DNA from: Penelope pileata
Taxonomy: Eukaryota; Chordata; Aves; Galliformes; Cracidae
Direction of reading: 5' to 3'
Assembly (NCBI GenBank): GCA_013396635.1
Contig: WBMW01003826.1
Coordinates: forward strand, 496,001 to 560,000
Length of the DNA stretch: 64,000 bases
The first letter of the stretch is position 1. Each line of letters begins with the position of its first letter. Shown in pieces: positions 50,659 through 62,937 of the stretch. A program made the position numbers and the translations under genes. A model generated the notes under the pieces. It was not told where the DNA came from. It made no database searches and was given only the letters and a program-made list of their open reading frames with translations.

Positions 50659-52485
50659 AAGGCATTAAAAGGAATGTTCAGTGTTACGAGGTTTTGAAAC
50701 TGAGGGCGAGAAAAGGTAATTGAGGAAGTAGGATGCACTAATGTGGGGCTGTTTGAGTCCCATCTGTCCTCTATCAAGTTCTCCTGAAGTAATTATTCCT
50801 TGAATGATAGAGATGTGTTAAGTTCACATTTCCTGTTGAAAATATTAATTGAAGAAATATTAATTGAAGAAAGTGTTTTCATTTGAATTATTACCTTTCA
50901 TCATATCTAGCTAGCTATTTACTAAACATGACTTTGCGCAAGAGACTGAGGTTATGTGGTCGCAACGTTTAGGCTTTGTACATGTAAAATATGGACGATA
51001 GTACACATTTTATCTGAAGTTAAATATTGTGCAAATAATGGTGTTGGTGAAAATTAATGAATAGTGTAGGCCAGAAGAGCTGATATGAGTGGCTTTGTAC
51101 CCTTCTAAGTCCACACAGTTTAATACAAAACAGGTAGAGAGCCAATTCCTAATTTTGCAGATGGAGAAACTTAGATGTAGAGACATATAAGTAATTTTAA
51201 TTCAGAGTAGTAGAAGTTGCATATATGCCTAAGTGGCTTTATTTTCAGAGTTGTGGTTAATATACATGTAATTTAGAAAAGACAGATTCTGAATTGTTTC
51301 TTGTTTGGAATTATCTTACCGTGGTGTTAGTAGGTTAAGTTTCTTAATAAGGGCCACAACAAATTTATGTTGATCAAAGAGAGAGTAAAAACTGTCTTAA
51401 AATTATGACACTTAAGTAACAGTAAATGTTGCTTACAAATGGTAAGTATTCTATATTGAATATTTGACAAAAGTCATGAGAATATTGTCTGTTGAAAGAA
51501 CGTTCAGATGCACAAGTTCCATAGCATAATATTTTGAGTAAGTTTGCATTCCCTAACTCATTGCTGTTTCAATCCAGTGCCTGAGTATCAAAACCAAATT
51601 TTCTCCTTCATATTTATCCTTCACTTACCCTGGAGGATATGACTGAATTAGTGACAGAATTGCGCTATTTACTTGTATCCTCTGGGGACTGAACTATCAA
51701 CAACTCACTGCTTTCAGAAATCTTTACGGCTGTGAGTCAGAGATGACCTTTTCTAAGACAGACTGAAGGCTTCAGCAGGGAAGTGAAGTTGACCTTGAAT
51801 TGTGAACTAAACCTTTTTCTTTGATCTCTTGTGACACTTATCACTAAGATGTGAGTCTATTTGTGACATGCTGTGACAACAGCTTCATGCAACTTTTAAG
51901 CTAATCTGATACATACGCTTCACAACTCTTGTTTTCTTCCTGTAACAAACCTTTTGAGAAGAATATATGCAGAGAGCTATTTGTTTCCTCTCCATATTGA
52001 TCCAAAATCTTGAGCTTCCTAGACAAATTCAATGGGAATTTGAACAAAAACGTTTAGAAACAATATAAACAAACAGAGCTCCTCTTTGCAAGCTGTTGTG
52101 TTTGACTTGTCTTGCTCTTTACATGAAGACATGCACTTGGCGTGCCAAGTCTTTATGTACAGTGGGGATGGCTGCCATGAAAAAGCTTTTTCAAGTTCCA
52201 TTATTTTAAGACCTGACTCCAAATGGAAGGTTCATCATAAGACTGTAAAATCTGTCACTAATGTAGGCCATAAGATGAACTGACCTAATAGGAAGACTGT
52301 TACACAGTGTGTCACCATTGGCCTGTTTAAAGTTGGAAGGAAATTTATCACGTGAATATGACATGAAAAGTAGAGTTTTGCTCTTTATCACCTTGATAGA
52401 GAACAGGTGGCATGAGGGGGAGCAGTGCTTTGAACTGTAGAACAAAGAAGGGAACTAAAGGCCCAAGAATTTTCACATCAGCACG
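50659..52485. other. Unannotated DNA
   Basis: No gene or known repeat family. A 15-bp unit ('aatattaattgaaga') is duplicated in tandem at 50841-50870. Confidence 0.45.
50841..50870. repeat. Two-copy 15-bp tandem repeat
   Basis: The 15-mer 'aatattaattgaaga' occurs twice head to tail without mismatch, which suggests recent slippage. Confidence 0.85.
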
Positions 52486-52990
52486 TGTACAGGGCCTAAA
52501 GGGAGACAAGGAGTGGCCGGTTGATTAGGGCAGGATATCTTGCCCAGCTAACTAAGCTTATGAGCGTAGGCCCCAGGGAAAAAGATAGAATGCACCCATA
52601 ACTTGATGAAGTCACAGAAAACAAGGCCTGGCCTCTGATTGGAGGAGAGTCTGAACACAGGTAAACTTGAGACCCCTGAGGAAGAGGAGCAGAACCTACC
52701 CACTCAATTCAACCTGGAAAAAGAGGACCAAAAATGGAAGAAGGATCACATGACGGACGGACTGTATGAATATGCATAGAGAATTATGTAATATAATGAA
52801 TATGAAGTGTAGTGAATATGTAATACTTATAGTAATATAAACAGCATGCTTGCCGGACTATTTCGGGAGTGCCTAGGCGGATTGATTGATCCCTGGCATG
52901 ACTCGCTTGCGCTAACAAAAAATACCTGCTAACAAGAGATCAAAATGTCTCGTTGTCAGTTCTCTGAGGAGCCTTTGCTCCATATCAACC
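52486..52990 (+). mobile_element. Unclassified LTR-like segment
   Basis: About 500 bases differ in composition from the flanks: higher GC and several CpG, unusual here ('cttgccggactatttcggga', 'actcgcttgcgctaac'). A CCAAT box in reverse ('gattgg') at about 52637-52642, a TATA-like 'atataaac' at about 52835-52842 and a closing stretch 'gtctcgttgtcagttctctg' follow the order U3, R, U5 of an LTR. The position where a polyadenylation signal would stand reads 'gatcaaaatg'. No clear target-site duplication is seen, so the ends are approximate. Confidence 0.45.
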
Positions 52991-53489
52991 TGAGTTTTAG
53001 AAAGGCCTTGGACAGGCAATGGTCTTCAAGCGCATTGTGACTGTATTAAATGTAATTTCCCAAGCCAAGGAAATTTTTAAATAGGATTCTTGTAACTTTC
53101 CTGATAGGAACAAACAGATAGACAACTTCTACCTTTGACGAACTGTCAGTAAAAGAATGCCAGTATTTATCCTCTGAATATGTCTTTCAGAAGCTGCAGA
53201 AGCCTTAGTTAAATATGCTATGGGCTGTACTGAAGAAGCCATTTTGCAGTCTGCACCACACTTTGCTTTTTCTATGAAGCTCAGGAACTAAACTCTGTAT
53301 CCCTTAGGAGCTATTAAGTAATGCTTCTCTATTCATTATTACTACTACTGAGTAGAATGGCTGTGACGCTTTTTTTTTTTAATGTCCACTTGTGAATAAT
53401 TCTTCTAATTAGGTATATTATTCTATACATATAAACCCTTATATGTGGGATGCAGCTTATGTGTACAACGCAAAGGTGGTGCACAGTGG
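52991..53489. other. Unannotated DNA
   Basis: Nothing recognised apart from a T10 run near 53370. Confidence 0.4.
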
Positions 53490-54015
53490 ATAAAAGCATA
53501 AAAGACTACTCAGCTGAAATACTGTGCCCCATTTGGTTATCTTACTTCAACAAAGGGTCAAATCAATTGAAAATAGTCCAGATGAGAAAGGCAAGAATGA
53601 GCCATTTTAAAAAATATTTCTAAAAAAAAAGAATATAAAAGCTTGCTTTAAGAGGACAGGTTGAACAAATTTGTGATATTTTTAACCTATAGAACAGAAA
53701 AGACATCCAGTTTTAAATGCATGAAAAGCTATTACAAAGAAGAAAGGAAGGATCTGTTTCTTAATTCCTGATGGGTATGACAAGAAGCAGTGGGCTAGAA
53801 TTCCAGCATGAAATATTCAGGTTAGGTAGTAGAAGTGCTTCCAGTCAGGAAAAAACGATCACTGCCTGGGGAGGCTGGGAATTTGCCATCACTTGAAAGA
53901 GAGGAGCATCTGTCAGGAACAATGCAACTCATTTTACATTGGGGCAGACTGGTAATCTAAATGATCTCTTGAGACTACTTTCAGTCTGATTATGCAATGT
54001 GGAATCATAAATCTA
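53490..54015 (+). mobile_element. Ancient CR1-type LINE remnant
   Basis: The order of words matches the 3' part of old amniote CR1 elements: 'gtccagatgagaaaggcaag' followed by 'aatga', 'gcttgctttaagaggacagg', 'gggtatgacaagaagcagtg', 'cttccagtcaggaaaa', 'gaggagcatctgtcaggaac' and 'taaatgatctcttgagacta'. Divergence is much greater than in the other copies and there are many indels, so the insertion probably predates most of the others. Confidence 0.65.
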
Positions 54016-57000
54016 TGACAGTAGAAATCAGATGTAGTTTGAAGACATAATTTCATGTATACATTTGAATTGTGATCAACATTGATCAGAAATGCCTAAG
54101 CTTTGCCCCAGTTCTGATTGTACATATTTCACAATTGAAAAACTGTAATGAATGGAGACTTTCCTTTTAAAACAAACAAACAAACAAAAACTTTTGGTAA
54201 CTTGAGGTACTTGAGGATGTCATTCAATGCTTATAAATAAGTAAAACATAGATCTTCATCTGTAATCCAGTTTCTTCTCTGTGGAAATGGTATTTTAATC
54301 CTAAACCTCTGTACTGTATTATTTTTCCTGGGTTTTACTGCTGATGTAGTTTTCTTTTGTATATTATGGAAAACGATGAACCATGAAGCAAAGATAATCT
54401 TCTGCTGGAATTTACTGGTGTTGAAAACTAAGAGTTTATTCTCTTAAATGGTCTGCTCCACTTGCTACTTGCAAGAGGTTTTTGCAATGCCAAAAACAAA
54501 TCCCCTAAAGTACTTGGTGGAGAAACCAAAACTTGTTTTTATACATTTATATCCACAAATATTAAATGGTAATGTTGTATAATGGCTATCAGAAGCACTG
54601 TCAAGAATGTAGTAAGCTAACAGGTATTGCACTATAAAAGAAGTTTTGTAAAGATTTTTTAATGCTAATGGAAGGATTATAAAATGAGTTAGTTATTTGA
54701 GTAGCGAAGAATATATATCTATTTTTGCTTGTCTAGAGTACTATCTTATTGATTTTATATGCAGATGTTGGCAGCTCCCCAGAAGGTGAATGCTCCTGTT
54801 TTCTCCTATGCAAATTATTATTGAAAGCTGTAAGTTTACCTGTGATAATATGAGGCAACACAATGAGAATATAAGGGACAAAAAAACTGGTAAGAGAGTC
54901 AAGAGACTGAAATTCAGTTCCCCAAACTGACCACTGATCTGCTCTGTTTAATGAGCAAGAGTCTTCCAGTCATGTGTATTTAGACTGTAAGAAATCATGA
55001 ATGATGTATGTACAAAATGCTGGCTGGATGAAAGTCTTCCAAATAGCATTGTAACGAACAGAATCCTCCAAATATGCAATATGTAAAGATTTTGTAGTTT
55101 TATTGTGAGATGCCAGTTTAAATCTAGGCAAAAGCTAACCGTTTTTGTTCTTTTGAAGAGTATTTTTTTAGGCTTGTATATCTCTGGAGATACATCACAT
55201 ACACACAGAGATATGTAGGTACATGTACGTCAGTATCTATAAACAGACACAGAAAGGTCAGTTCAATTCAGATAGGACTGAGGTGTACATTTTTTTTTTT
55301 TGATTTCTGTTTTTTTAATGTGTATACTTTTAAGTTATTCATCCTTGATAGCGCCTGGAGTGATGAGAATGTGCAAGAAGGTTTGTCTCTGTGAACCGTC
55401 TCATTGCATGTTATCAATGCTCAGAAGCAGAGAAGTAGGCTAGGTAGGCTAGCCAGCTGATTCTCTTTAATTTAGATGCAGGGTTTGTTTAGTCAGCTAA
55501 CAAATAAACTTAATGTTCATGCTATGTAGACCTAGTCCCATGTAGGAAAATAACAAGACTCTGAATGAAGATGTTTTGTAAAGACTTTAATGATCTTGCA
55601 TTAGTTTAAGCCATGTTTTTTGGCATTTTTTTCCCTGCAATATGGTATATGGTATATTATCACAGTGATTCACTATGCCCCTAGAGCCAAAATATGATTT
55701 GTTTTGTCTGAGATTTTACAGCTGGCTGTGCTCAGTTTATTAGCACAATATTCTTTTAAGAAATCCATAATAAAACTAGAAGCCTGAAATAATTTTGCAA
55801 TTACAGTTTAAAGCTTTAGGGCTAACCTATATGTTAAACTTAGAATAAAAAATAGCCTTCAGTGATGTGGGCTGGTATCCTGGGTCTAGTTGGGGAGACT
55901 GCTTTTACATCTTTGGAGGATCTTAAGGTTATTTCAAATTATAAATGCATGAAACATCCAATATGGGAAAATGCAACTCTTAGAAATGAGCCAGAATCTG
56001 CCTGTATCGCAGGCACCTTGCAAAAATTTTCCTTATCATTTATCAAACTTACAAGGGAAATGATAAATATTTAAATGAAATATATTTTCATATAGAATAT
56101 CGATATAAAGGATCTTAAATAATCAAGCAGTCAATGGTAAGAAAGTAGCTGAACTGATGTCCACGTAAACGTGATTGGTTCCCATTCCTTTGAGGGCATC
56201 CCTTAGCTATAATGATATCACCTATAAAATATTTTCCAGAAGATTTCCTTTTCATTCCTTTCAAAAAAAAATATATGGTGTTCACCAATAGAACAGCCAC
56301 TCCACTTTGTATCCTCATGAAATGCATGTCCCTTGCCTATTATCCTGCATAGTAAATAAATCCTTTATCTTCTTAGATATTTCAACAGCTCCCATCACTA
56401 ACATCAGGAATTTTAATAGAAGTGTCTTCACTGTGATCCCAAATTGTTCCTCACAGGAGAGGATTTCAGTCACACATCAGAAGAGAGCAGTCCTTTTGTA
56501 TATCCCTTTCGAGAGAACAGTTTCCAAATAGGTTTGTGATTTCTAGCCCTAGATTCCTCCAGTGAAATGTCATTGTCTTTTGGCTTGAATTACAAATCTT
56601 CATTGCTTCTGTAGATCAGACATCCCCACTTATCTGAAGCCAGAAAAACACTGATGAGGAATACAGGATCTTAACAGCTGTCAGTGGTTCAGTTTAAAAA
56701 TTGTGGTGAAGTTCCTATAAGTAGGATAGGGCTTAGCAGTGTGCAACTGCCCTGGTCATAGGACTCTCCAACTTCTGCAATAAACAAAAAAAGAATATTC
56801 CAGGTATTGAGCTTCATCACTTCATATCTCCCACAAATTCTCAGGGCCCTGTTTACACCTTTCACTGAAACAGCCCTCGAGTGGATGTGTTTCAAGCTGG
56901 AATAAACAGTTATGTGTGATCTTGCCCATTCTCACCTCTACCTTCATTCATTTTCAAGATACTGCATTTAAAACCCTCTGTGATACCAAAGGGTCAGATA

Positions 57001-60000
57001 CTCCAGTGCTCCAGTTCATCAGTGCTTGGAGTTTCTTATTTTTACTTTCTATAACCAATACATTTTTACTGTATGTAAGCAAGTCCATTGAGAGCAAGAA
57101 TGATATTTGTGAATAAAAACTAGATTTTAGACCTTATTCTAATTTTAAGATTTAAGGCAATATTTCTTTAACACTCCAGCAAAAGATTTTCTGAAATGCC
57201 TGTACATGAATATGTTTACTAGTGAGTTTATTGTACCTGCATATTGCTTCCTGCTTATAAAAACACTCCTGAGACAAGCTGCTTATGTTAAAACATTTTG
57301 GTCCAAAGAAAGTCAAAATGTAGGAAAAAGTATATATTGTCAGCAGTGATAGACTACACTGATGAAGCAATTTGTTATTTCCCTTCCAGTATTTAGGAAC
57401 TTTTCTGTGAGTGACATGTTGAAAAGCCCTGGTAACATGTTAGTTTGCAGAATGATCTTTGTTGAAAACTGTGATTTCATCAAGTGTGCAAAAATCACAG
57501 TGCTTTGTAGAAATATAGATGAAGAAATGGGTGAATTTAGGGAAATAATACCTTTATAAGGGATAAAAGTTTCAAACTTATCTCACAAATTTGCCAGGTT
57601 TTGTAATAAAAGTTAGCATAGCTATCATAATGAGGGGATTCTGAATTTGAAATTTTAAGTTCTTGGGATTTGTAAACACTTATAGGGCAAAGTGTGAGGA
57701 TAGCATTTTCAAAGGGGATTTATATGCTTAATTTCTGTTAGCTAATCCTTTAGGCAGTATTGAAAATCTCATCCTTAGATCACAAATACCTCTGAGGAGT
57801 TGGCTAGTTAACATAACTGGTTCTGAGGTGAAGAGGGGAGATGATATTTAGTTTGATTTTACAAGGAATATACCAAAGAAGAGGAGCAAGATTGTGTGCT
57901 TCTATGTATAAAATGCACTGCATTAATTTGAGATGTTATCTTTCTCTTCTCTCCTTCTATGTTGGTCTCTGTATCAAGTTTTGATTTTTCACAACATGGT
58001 GTAAAGCACTGGGGTGAGAAGGGCATCTTCATTCCTTTGCTGTCATGGTCAGTGAGTGACTATCTCCTATATTTTCTCTCTGGTCTGGAAGCTGAGCAAG
58101 AGATCTCCCTTTATTTTATTGACTTTTATTATTATTTTTTTCCTGCATACCTGCGTGGAAGACTAGAAATTCTTATGTCAGAGCTAATGTGCCTTTACTA
58201 TTTAAGAGCCAAGGCTTGATATTCTGACTGTTGTCAGGGGTAAACTTTATCCTGTTAAAGTCAGTCCTAAATGAGGCAGAATTATTTGAACTTTAACTTT
58301 AGAGGTAGAGGTGTTTGATCTTAAAATAGAAAATGTAGGCATCTTGGGAATTTTATGCACTTGGGCTAGCCAAAGATGAAGTAACATTTGGACTTAGTAG
58401 TGGTGAAGTAACTGAATGCTGTGTAGGTCTCTTTGAGGTTTTATATCTTAGTTTCTGTGAAAGTCTTGACATGTAAGGGGCACAACCCCGGAAGATACCT
58501 TGGGGTTCTCCCAGAATCCATTTAGTAAAAGGATAGCATGTGACAGAAAAAGAATATCTGAGTGGGTGGGTGAGTGGATGCTTTCATATGAGTATAACGG
58601 TTAGTATGCTCATATGTGGAAATTTCTTGCACTCCTCAGCAGAATACCCATGCCTAGTTTAAAGGAAATGAGATAAATATTTGTATTCAAATACTAATAT
58701 TTGAATTCAGTGGGCCCCAGCTTGACTTGAGATAGCAAAAAGATTTACTCAGGATGTAGATTAAAAATACATATATAATTTTTTGGACAAACTCTTTACA
58801 TTTATCTACTAAAGCTGAACAAAGGAAAGAGGGTGGACAGACATTAAAGAAAATGAAGGAAAAATCATGTCATGTGTGAAAAGAAGTGTCAGAGCCATAA
58901 ATACTGACATTAAGAGTTGATTGGTACAAAGGCAAACATTTTTGAAGAAGAATAGGTAGAATGAACAACAGATAAGTATAGCAGTGATTTGGGATGAGAA
59001 CATTTAACACCATCATTCTAATCTCATCTGGAAACCTTTTCACAGACAAATACAATTGCACAAACGTAAGTGAACTGAATGAATATGACATCCAGGTCAA
59101 CGAGGCAGCACAGCCATCAGCACTTTACCCATGTGATGGTCCCAAGTTCCCCTTTTGCAATGCCAACATGGCTGCTTATGGACCTTGCCAAGCAGCCAGA
59201 TGCTGCTGGAAAATGAGGACCTTCTGCAGTTGGCATGTAACTCTTGAGAGGGCAGTAATAACATTCAGGCTTTATTTTAATGATGGCGTTACATCTTGCT
59301 TCAATAGCTGAATTTAAATTGTCATACGCTCCTACAACTCTTTTAGCAGTGAATTTTATTTTGACATGCATTACGTAGTAAATCCTGATCTAATAAGAAC
59401 ATTGCTTTTTCTATGAGAACATCAGCACTGACACAACTCCATCCCATCTCCATCTCATACTACTGTAATTAAGATTGCATTAATTTTGGAATATAAAAGC
59501 AATAACAATTTGATATTTTTAAAGACAATTATGCAACAAATAGTAATTAATCATAGGCTTGACATAAAACCAAGCATTATGAATTTATGGGACCTTAGAA
59601 ATCTGGCAGATCTCATCATACCTTGTCATAACTTCCCAAACACAGTTTCTCTATGTAGTGTTAATATTCTTCTTTTGACTATCTTAGAAATATTCTCTTT
59701 GTAACAAGTGCAAGAATCTTTCTTAACCTATGAGATCTTTTGGTACAGAGCACTAGCGTGTTGGATACGTTTTCATCAGAGACCTTTCAAGGCACAGAGA
59801 GCACTCAGCTTTCATTAAATCAGATTTATTGAAAATATCCCTCAAAGACTTCATACTTCTTTTAGGTGTTTGTAGAGGAGGCAACTTGGACTTGAGACAC
59901 CAACAACCTTCTGTCCTCAATGTTTCCACTGTGCATTTTGCGTAGGTGTCAAATTTCTGTATTGCCGCACTTCAAATTTACAGGGAGTGCTTATTAGAAA

Positions 60001-61992
60001 ATGTATTGCTATTGATAGGGAATAATGATAGGAAGATTCTATATTTGTTACAGGTAGAGGAATGCTACATGTAGAGTTTTTGGTAATATCGCATGTTGGG
60101 AACTCTGCTAAAATAGGGAAGCATCTAACTATCTTTTAAAATGAATGGTTATTTCACTCTAGTATGAATTATATCAAAGAGGGTGTATAAAATACACAGT
60201 TGTTCCCCCACCATCGACCAAGTTGACATTCAAAGACACTCTCTTGATACAATTCTATGGCAACCTGTTTTAGAACAGTAGTTCCTGCAAAACAATAAAC
60301 AGCACAACTAAGCATGGTAAATCAGACAATGGTCTGTTTTTAGCTTCTTGATAAATGCTGCTGAAGTAGAGCTTAAGACTGGAGTGAAGAACAGACAGGG
60401 AATAAGGGACAAATGAATTGTTTGGTCTGTCTTGTGAGACTCATCCTAGTCATAAAAGTATTTGTGTTTGTCAGTTTTTCTCTGCTCTCCTTGACAAATG
60501 TAAATCTACAAAAAATTATAAGGCAGAATAGAGACAAGTATACACTTGCTGACGTGGCCCAGATTGCTGTATTTGTGTTCAAGCAACTATTCTCCAGACT
60601 CATTCTAATCTCAAAGCAAGGAAGTAAAGATGTTAGCAGATGGTAATAGCTACTATACAAGTCCCAAAAATGTTCACCTTAAAATTAAGCAACTTTCAGC
60701 ATGTCCCACAGAGTCATCATCTATAAATATGGGTAGAGATTTTTATATCTCATTTTCATAAGGTGGGAATGCCAGCTACAGATAAAACAATGCAGAGCAA
60801 GATCAAGGTTTCTGCTATGATAAATCATCTTTTCAATGTCCTTTTCTTTTTCTTTTTGGCTTTGCTATAGTTTATGAGGATATGTGTGAGAAGTATGTCT
60901 TTCAAATGAAAGGAAATTCATTCAGGTCTGATCTGAAAGCTAAATATGACATCTATGGCAAAATTAGTGTCTATTGCAGCTTCAAAGTAGTCTTATCTCT
61001 GCTCAGAGTAGTCAAAGGGAACATTAAGATGATGTCGAATGTAAATCCTAAGTGGAGATAATGATCTACATGTTGAAATCTGATTGGAAGAACATACTTT
61101 TTTTTTTTTTTAAAAAAAGGCAATAATTAATTGAAATGTTGAACAGCCACATACACTGAAACGTAATGCTCATTATAGCTGAAATTTCTGTACAGAGGAC
61201 TGTAATCATTTTCATAATACTGCATACGTACATTATTTCCACAAATCCTGAAGAACTAAAAATTTTTCAAATTTTACATCAGCTCATGATGTAACATAGC
61301 TGCTTTGAGTGGCCAGATTTAGCTTTGTGCTGCCAGGTTTGACATTTTTCATAGGTTAAAATTGGAATGTGGAATGGAGCCACTGTAGTGGTATTCTCAC
61401 TTCTGGTATAGATTTGGCCAAATAGTCGAAGATGAAGTGTGATGCATTTAAAACCAGGGTATTTCTTTCTTTCTGAAAGAGGAGAGCCAGCTAGTGATCT
61501 GGAGCTCATTTCCAGCTCTAGCACTCACTTCCAGCTCTAGTATGTGCCTGTTTGCATACGAAGCTATAAAAAAACTCCCCTTAAGCTCCCTTTTACTTCT
61601 CCATTTCTTTTTTGGATGCAGCTTGAATGTGACCCAGGATCTGAGTTTTCTTATGCAAATACCTGACATTAAGAGGCATGTGATTTCACATTAAAATGTA
61701 ATCTAGAGTTGAAAACAGTGCAATACGTTTTCTAAAATGCACTGAATATGCACAAAGGTTTGTAGGAAGCAACTAGGAATAGGAAGAGTTTGTCCTAGGA
61801 GAGATCCTGAATTTATTTCTTAGTTTATGAGTTAAATCTTTCAAAATGCTGATCTAAAATCTATTACACAGTGCTTGATTTTTAATATTCTTATTACAAA
61901 TTAAAATTGGAGGTAAGCATGAAGTTCAATCAGAGTTTAATTCTGTGCTTTGCCAGATCATCTTTTCTGACTAAATATTGCACCTTTGAAAT
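54016..61992. other. Long stretch without recognised features
   Basis: About 8 kb with no recognised transposon or gene. Small items are a (CAAA)n run at 54170-54188, T11-T12 runs near 55290 and 61098, and a 16-bp word duplicated at 61506-61521 and 61525-61540 (one mismatch, 19-bp period). Frames of up to 105 codons (58994-59311 plus) show no domain. Confidence 0.45.
54170..54188 (+). repeat. (CAAA)n microsatellite
   Basis: About four CAAA units are visible ('aaacaaacaaacaaacaaa'). Confidence 0.8.
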
Positions 61993-62034
61993 ATTGCTAC
62001 CTATTGCTATTGCTACCTATTGCTATTGCTACCT
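61993..62034. repeat. 16-bp tandem repeat, 2.6 copies
   Basis: The unit 'attgctacctattgct' is repeated head to tail for 42 bases without mismatch. It is itself built from the sub-word 'attgct'. A young minisatellite-like array. Confidence 0.9.
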
Positions 62035-62069
62035 CTAAATTGCAAAACATCATGAAATTTCTGTATAAC

Positions 62070-62125
62070 TGGTGTAAATCAGCACTGCTCCCATGACTTT
62101 GGAGCTGGTATGCAATTTGATACCA
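62070..62125. mobile_element. Possible remnant of an ancient palindromic MITE
   Basis: 'tggtgtaaatcagcactgct' plus 'cc' (62070-62091) is an imperfect inverted copy of 'ggagctggtatgcaatttga' plus 'tacca' (62101-62125), with a loop 'catgacttt'. The wording resembles an old amniote palindromic repeat in which 'ggtgtaaatca' arms flank a 'gaagtcaatgg'-like centre. The imperfect inverted structure is seen directly, while the family assignment is from memory and uncertain. Confidence 0.45.
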
Positions 62126-62549
62126 ATGCATTCTCTTTCACTGCACGTTAAGACTAATAATGTATACTATTGCCTATAAATATTCTGTTCAAAGAGCGGA
62201 GGCAAAAAAATTTAGGATGTTAGAGAAACTTTCTTCGATCTGACATTTTCAGGTAACATGCAAATTACCTATCTTGGTGATATTCTAATACTGAAGGGAA
62301 TTTTAAAGTACTTGATATTTTGTTCTATGTGTAAAAATGCCACTGGCTGAGGTAAAACCAGATACATAAAATTCAATAACTCTGACAGAAGCTGAGAGAA
62401 AAATTGCAGACTGCGTATCATATGAAGGCCGTTACCTAACATGTAAAAGATTGCCAGCCATACAACAAGTACTGTTCTTTGTTTTGATCATGACATATCA
62501 GTTTCAAATATCAACCTGAATATATATCAACATGAATTAACTTACATCG
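62126..62549. other. Unannotated AT-rich DNA
   Basis: Nothing recognised. Confidence 0.4.
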
Positions 62550-62937
62550 TGTTGCGGATTAACCCTGTAGGCAGCTAACGCCTACACAGTTGCTTGTTGT
62601 TACTCCAAATGTACTCCCCCTCTCCCTTCCTTCCGCCCAGCTTTTATTGCTGAGCATGACATAACAAGTTATGGTATATCCCTTTGATTAGTTGGGGTCA
62701 GCTGCCCTGGCCATGTTCCCCTCACAGCTTCTTGCCCACCCTCACCCTTGTCTACCTGCTGTGTGGACAGAGTTGGAGAAAGGCCTTGGTGCTGTGCAAA
62801 CACAGGTTATCAGAAGCAAAAGTATTGGCATGTTATCAGCTCTGTTTTGGTCACAAATCCAAAACATAGTGGCATGAATTTCTATGAAGAAAATTAAATC
62901 CATCCTCAACAACCTCCCCCAGTCACAAAACTCTACA
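62550..62937 (-). mobile_element. Solo LTR, ERVL-type, internally deleted
   Basis: It starts 'tgttgcggattaaccctgta', the reverse complement of the family's terminus. It carries 'gctgagcatgacataac', 'gttatggtatatcccttt', 'gggtcagctgccctgg' (62695-62710), 'aggccttggtgctgtgcaaa', 'cacaaatccaaaacatagtg' and 'tatgaagaaaattaaatcca'. At about 388 bases it is shorter than the 535-base copy at 43932. The part with the family's 'gggttgagataaa' block is missing, so there is an internal deletion. I see no matching target-site duplication, and the right end at 'ctctaca' is approximate. Frames of 61-67 codons here are repeat sequence. Confidence 0.85.

Noticed and set aside
58994..59311. 105-codon plus-strand frame with several cysteines
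   Set aside because: No known cysteine pattern. It overlaps an 84-codon antisense frame and has no signal peptide or splice context.
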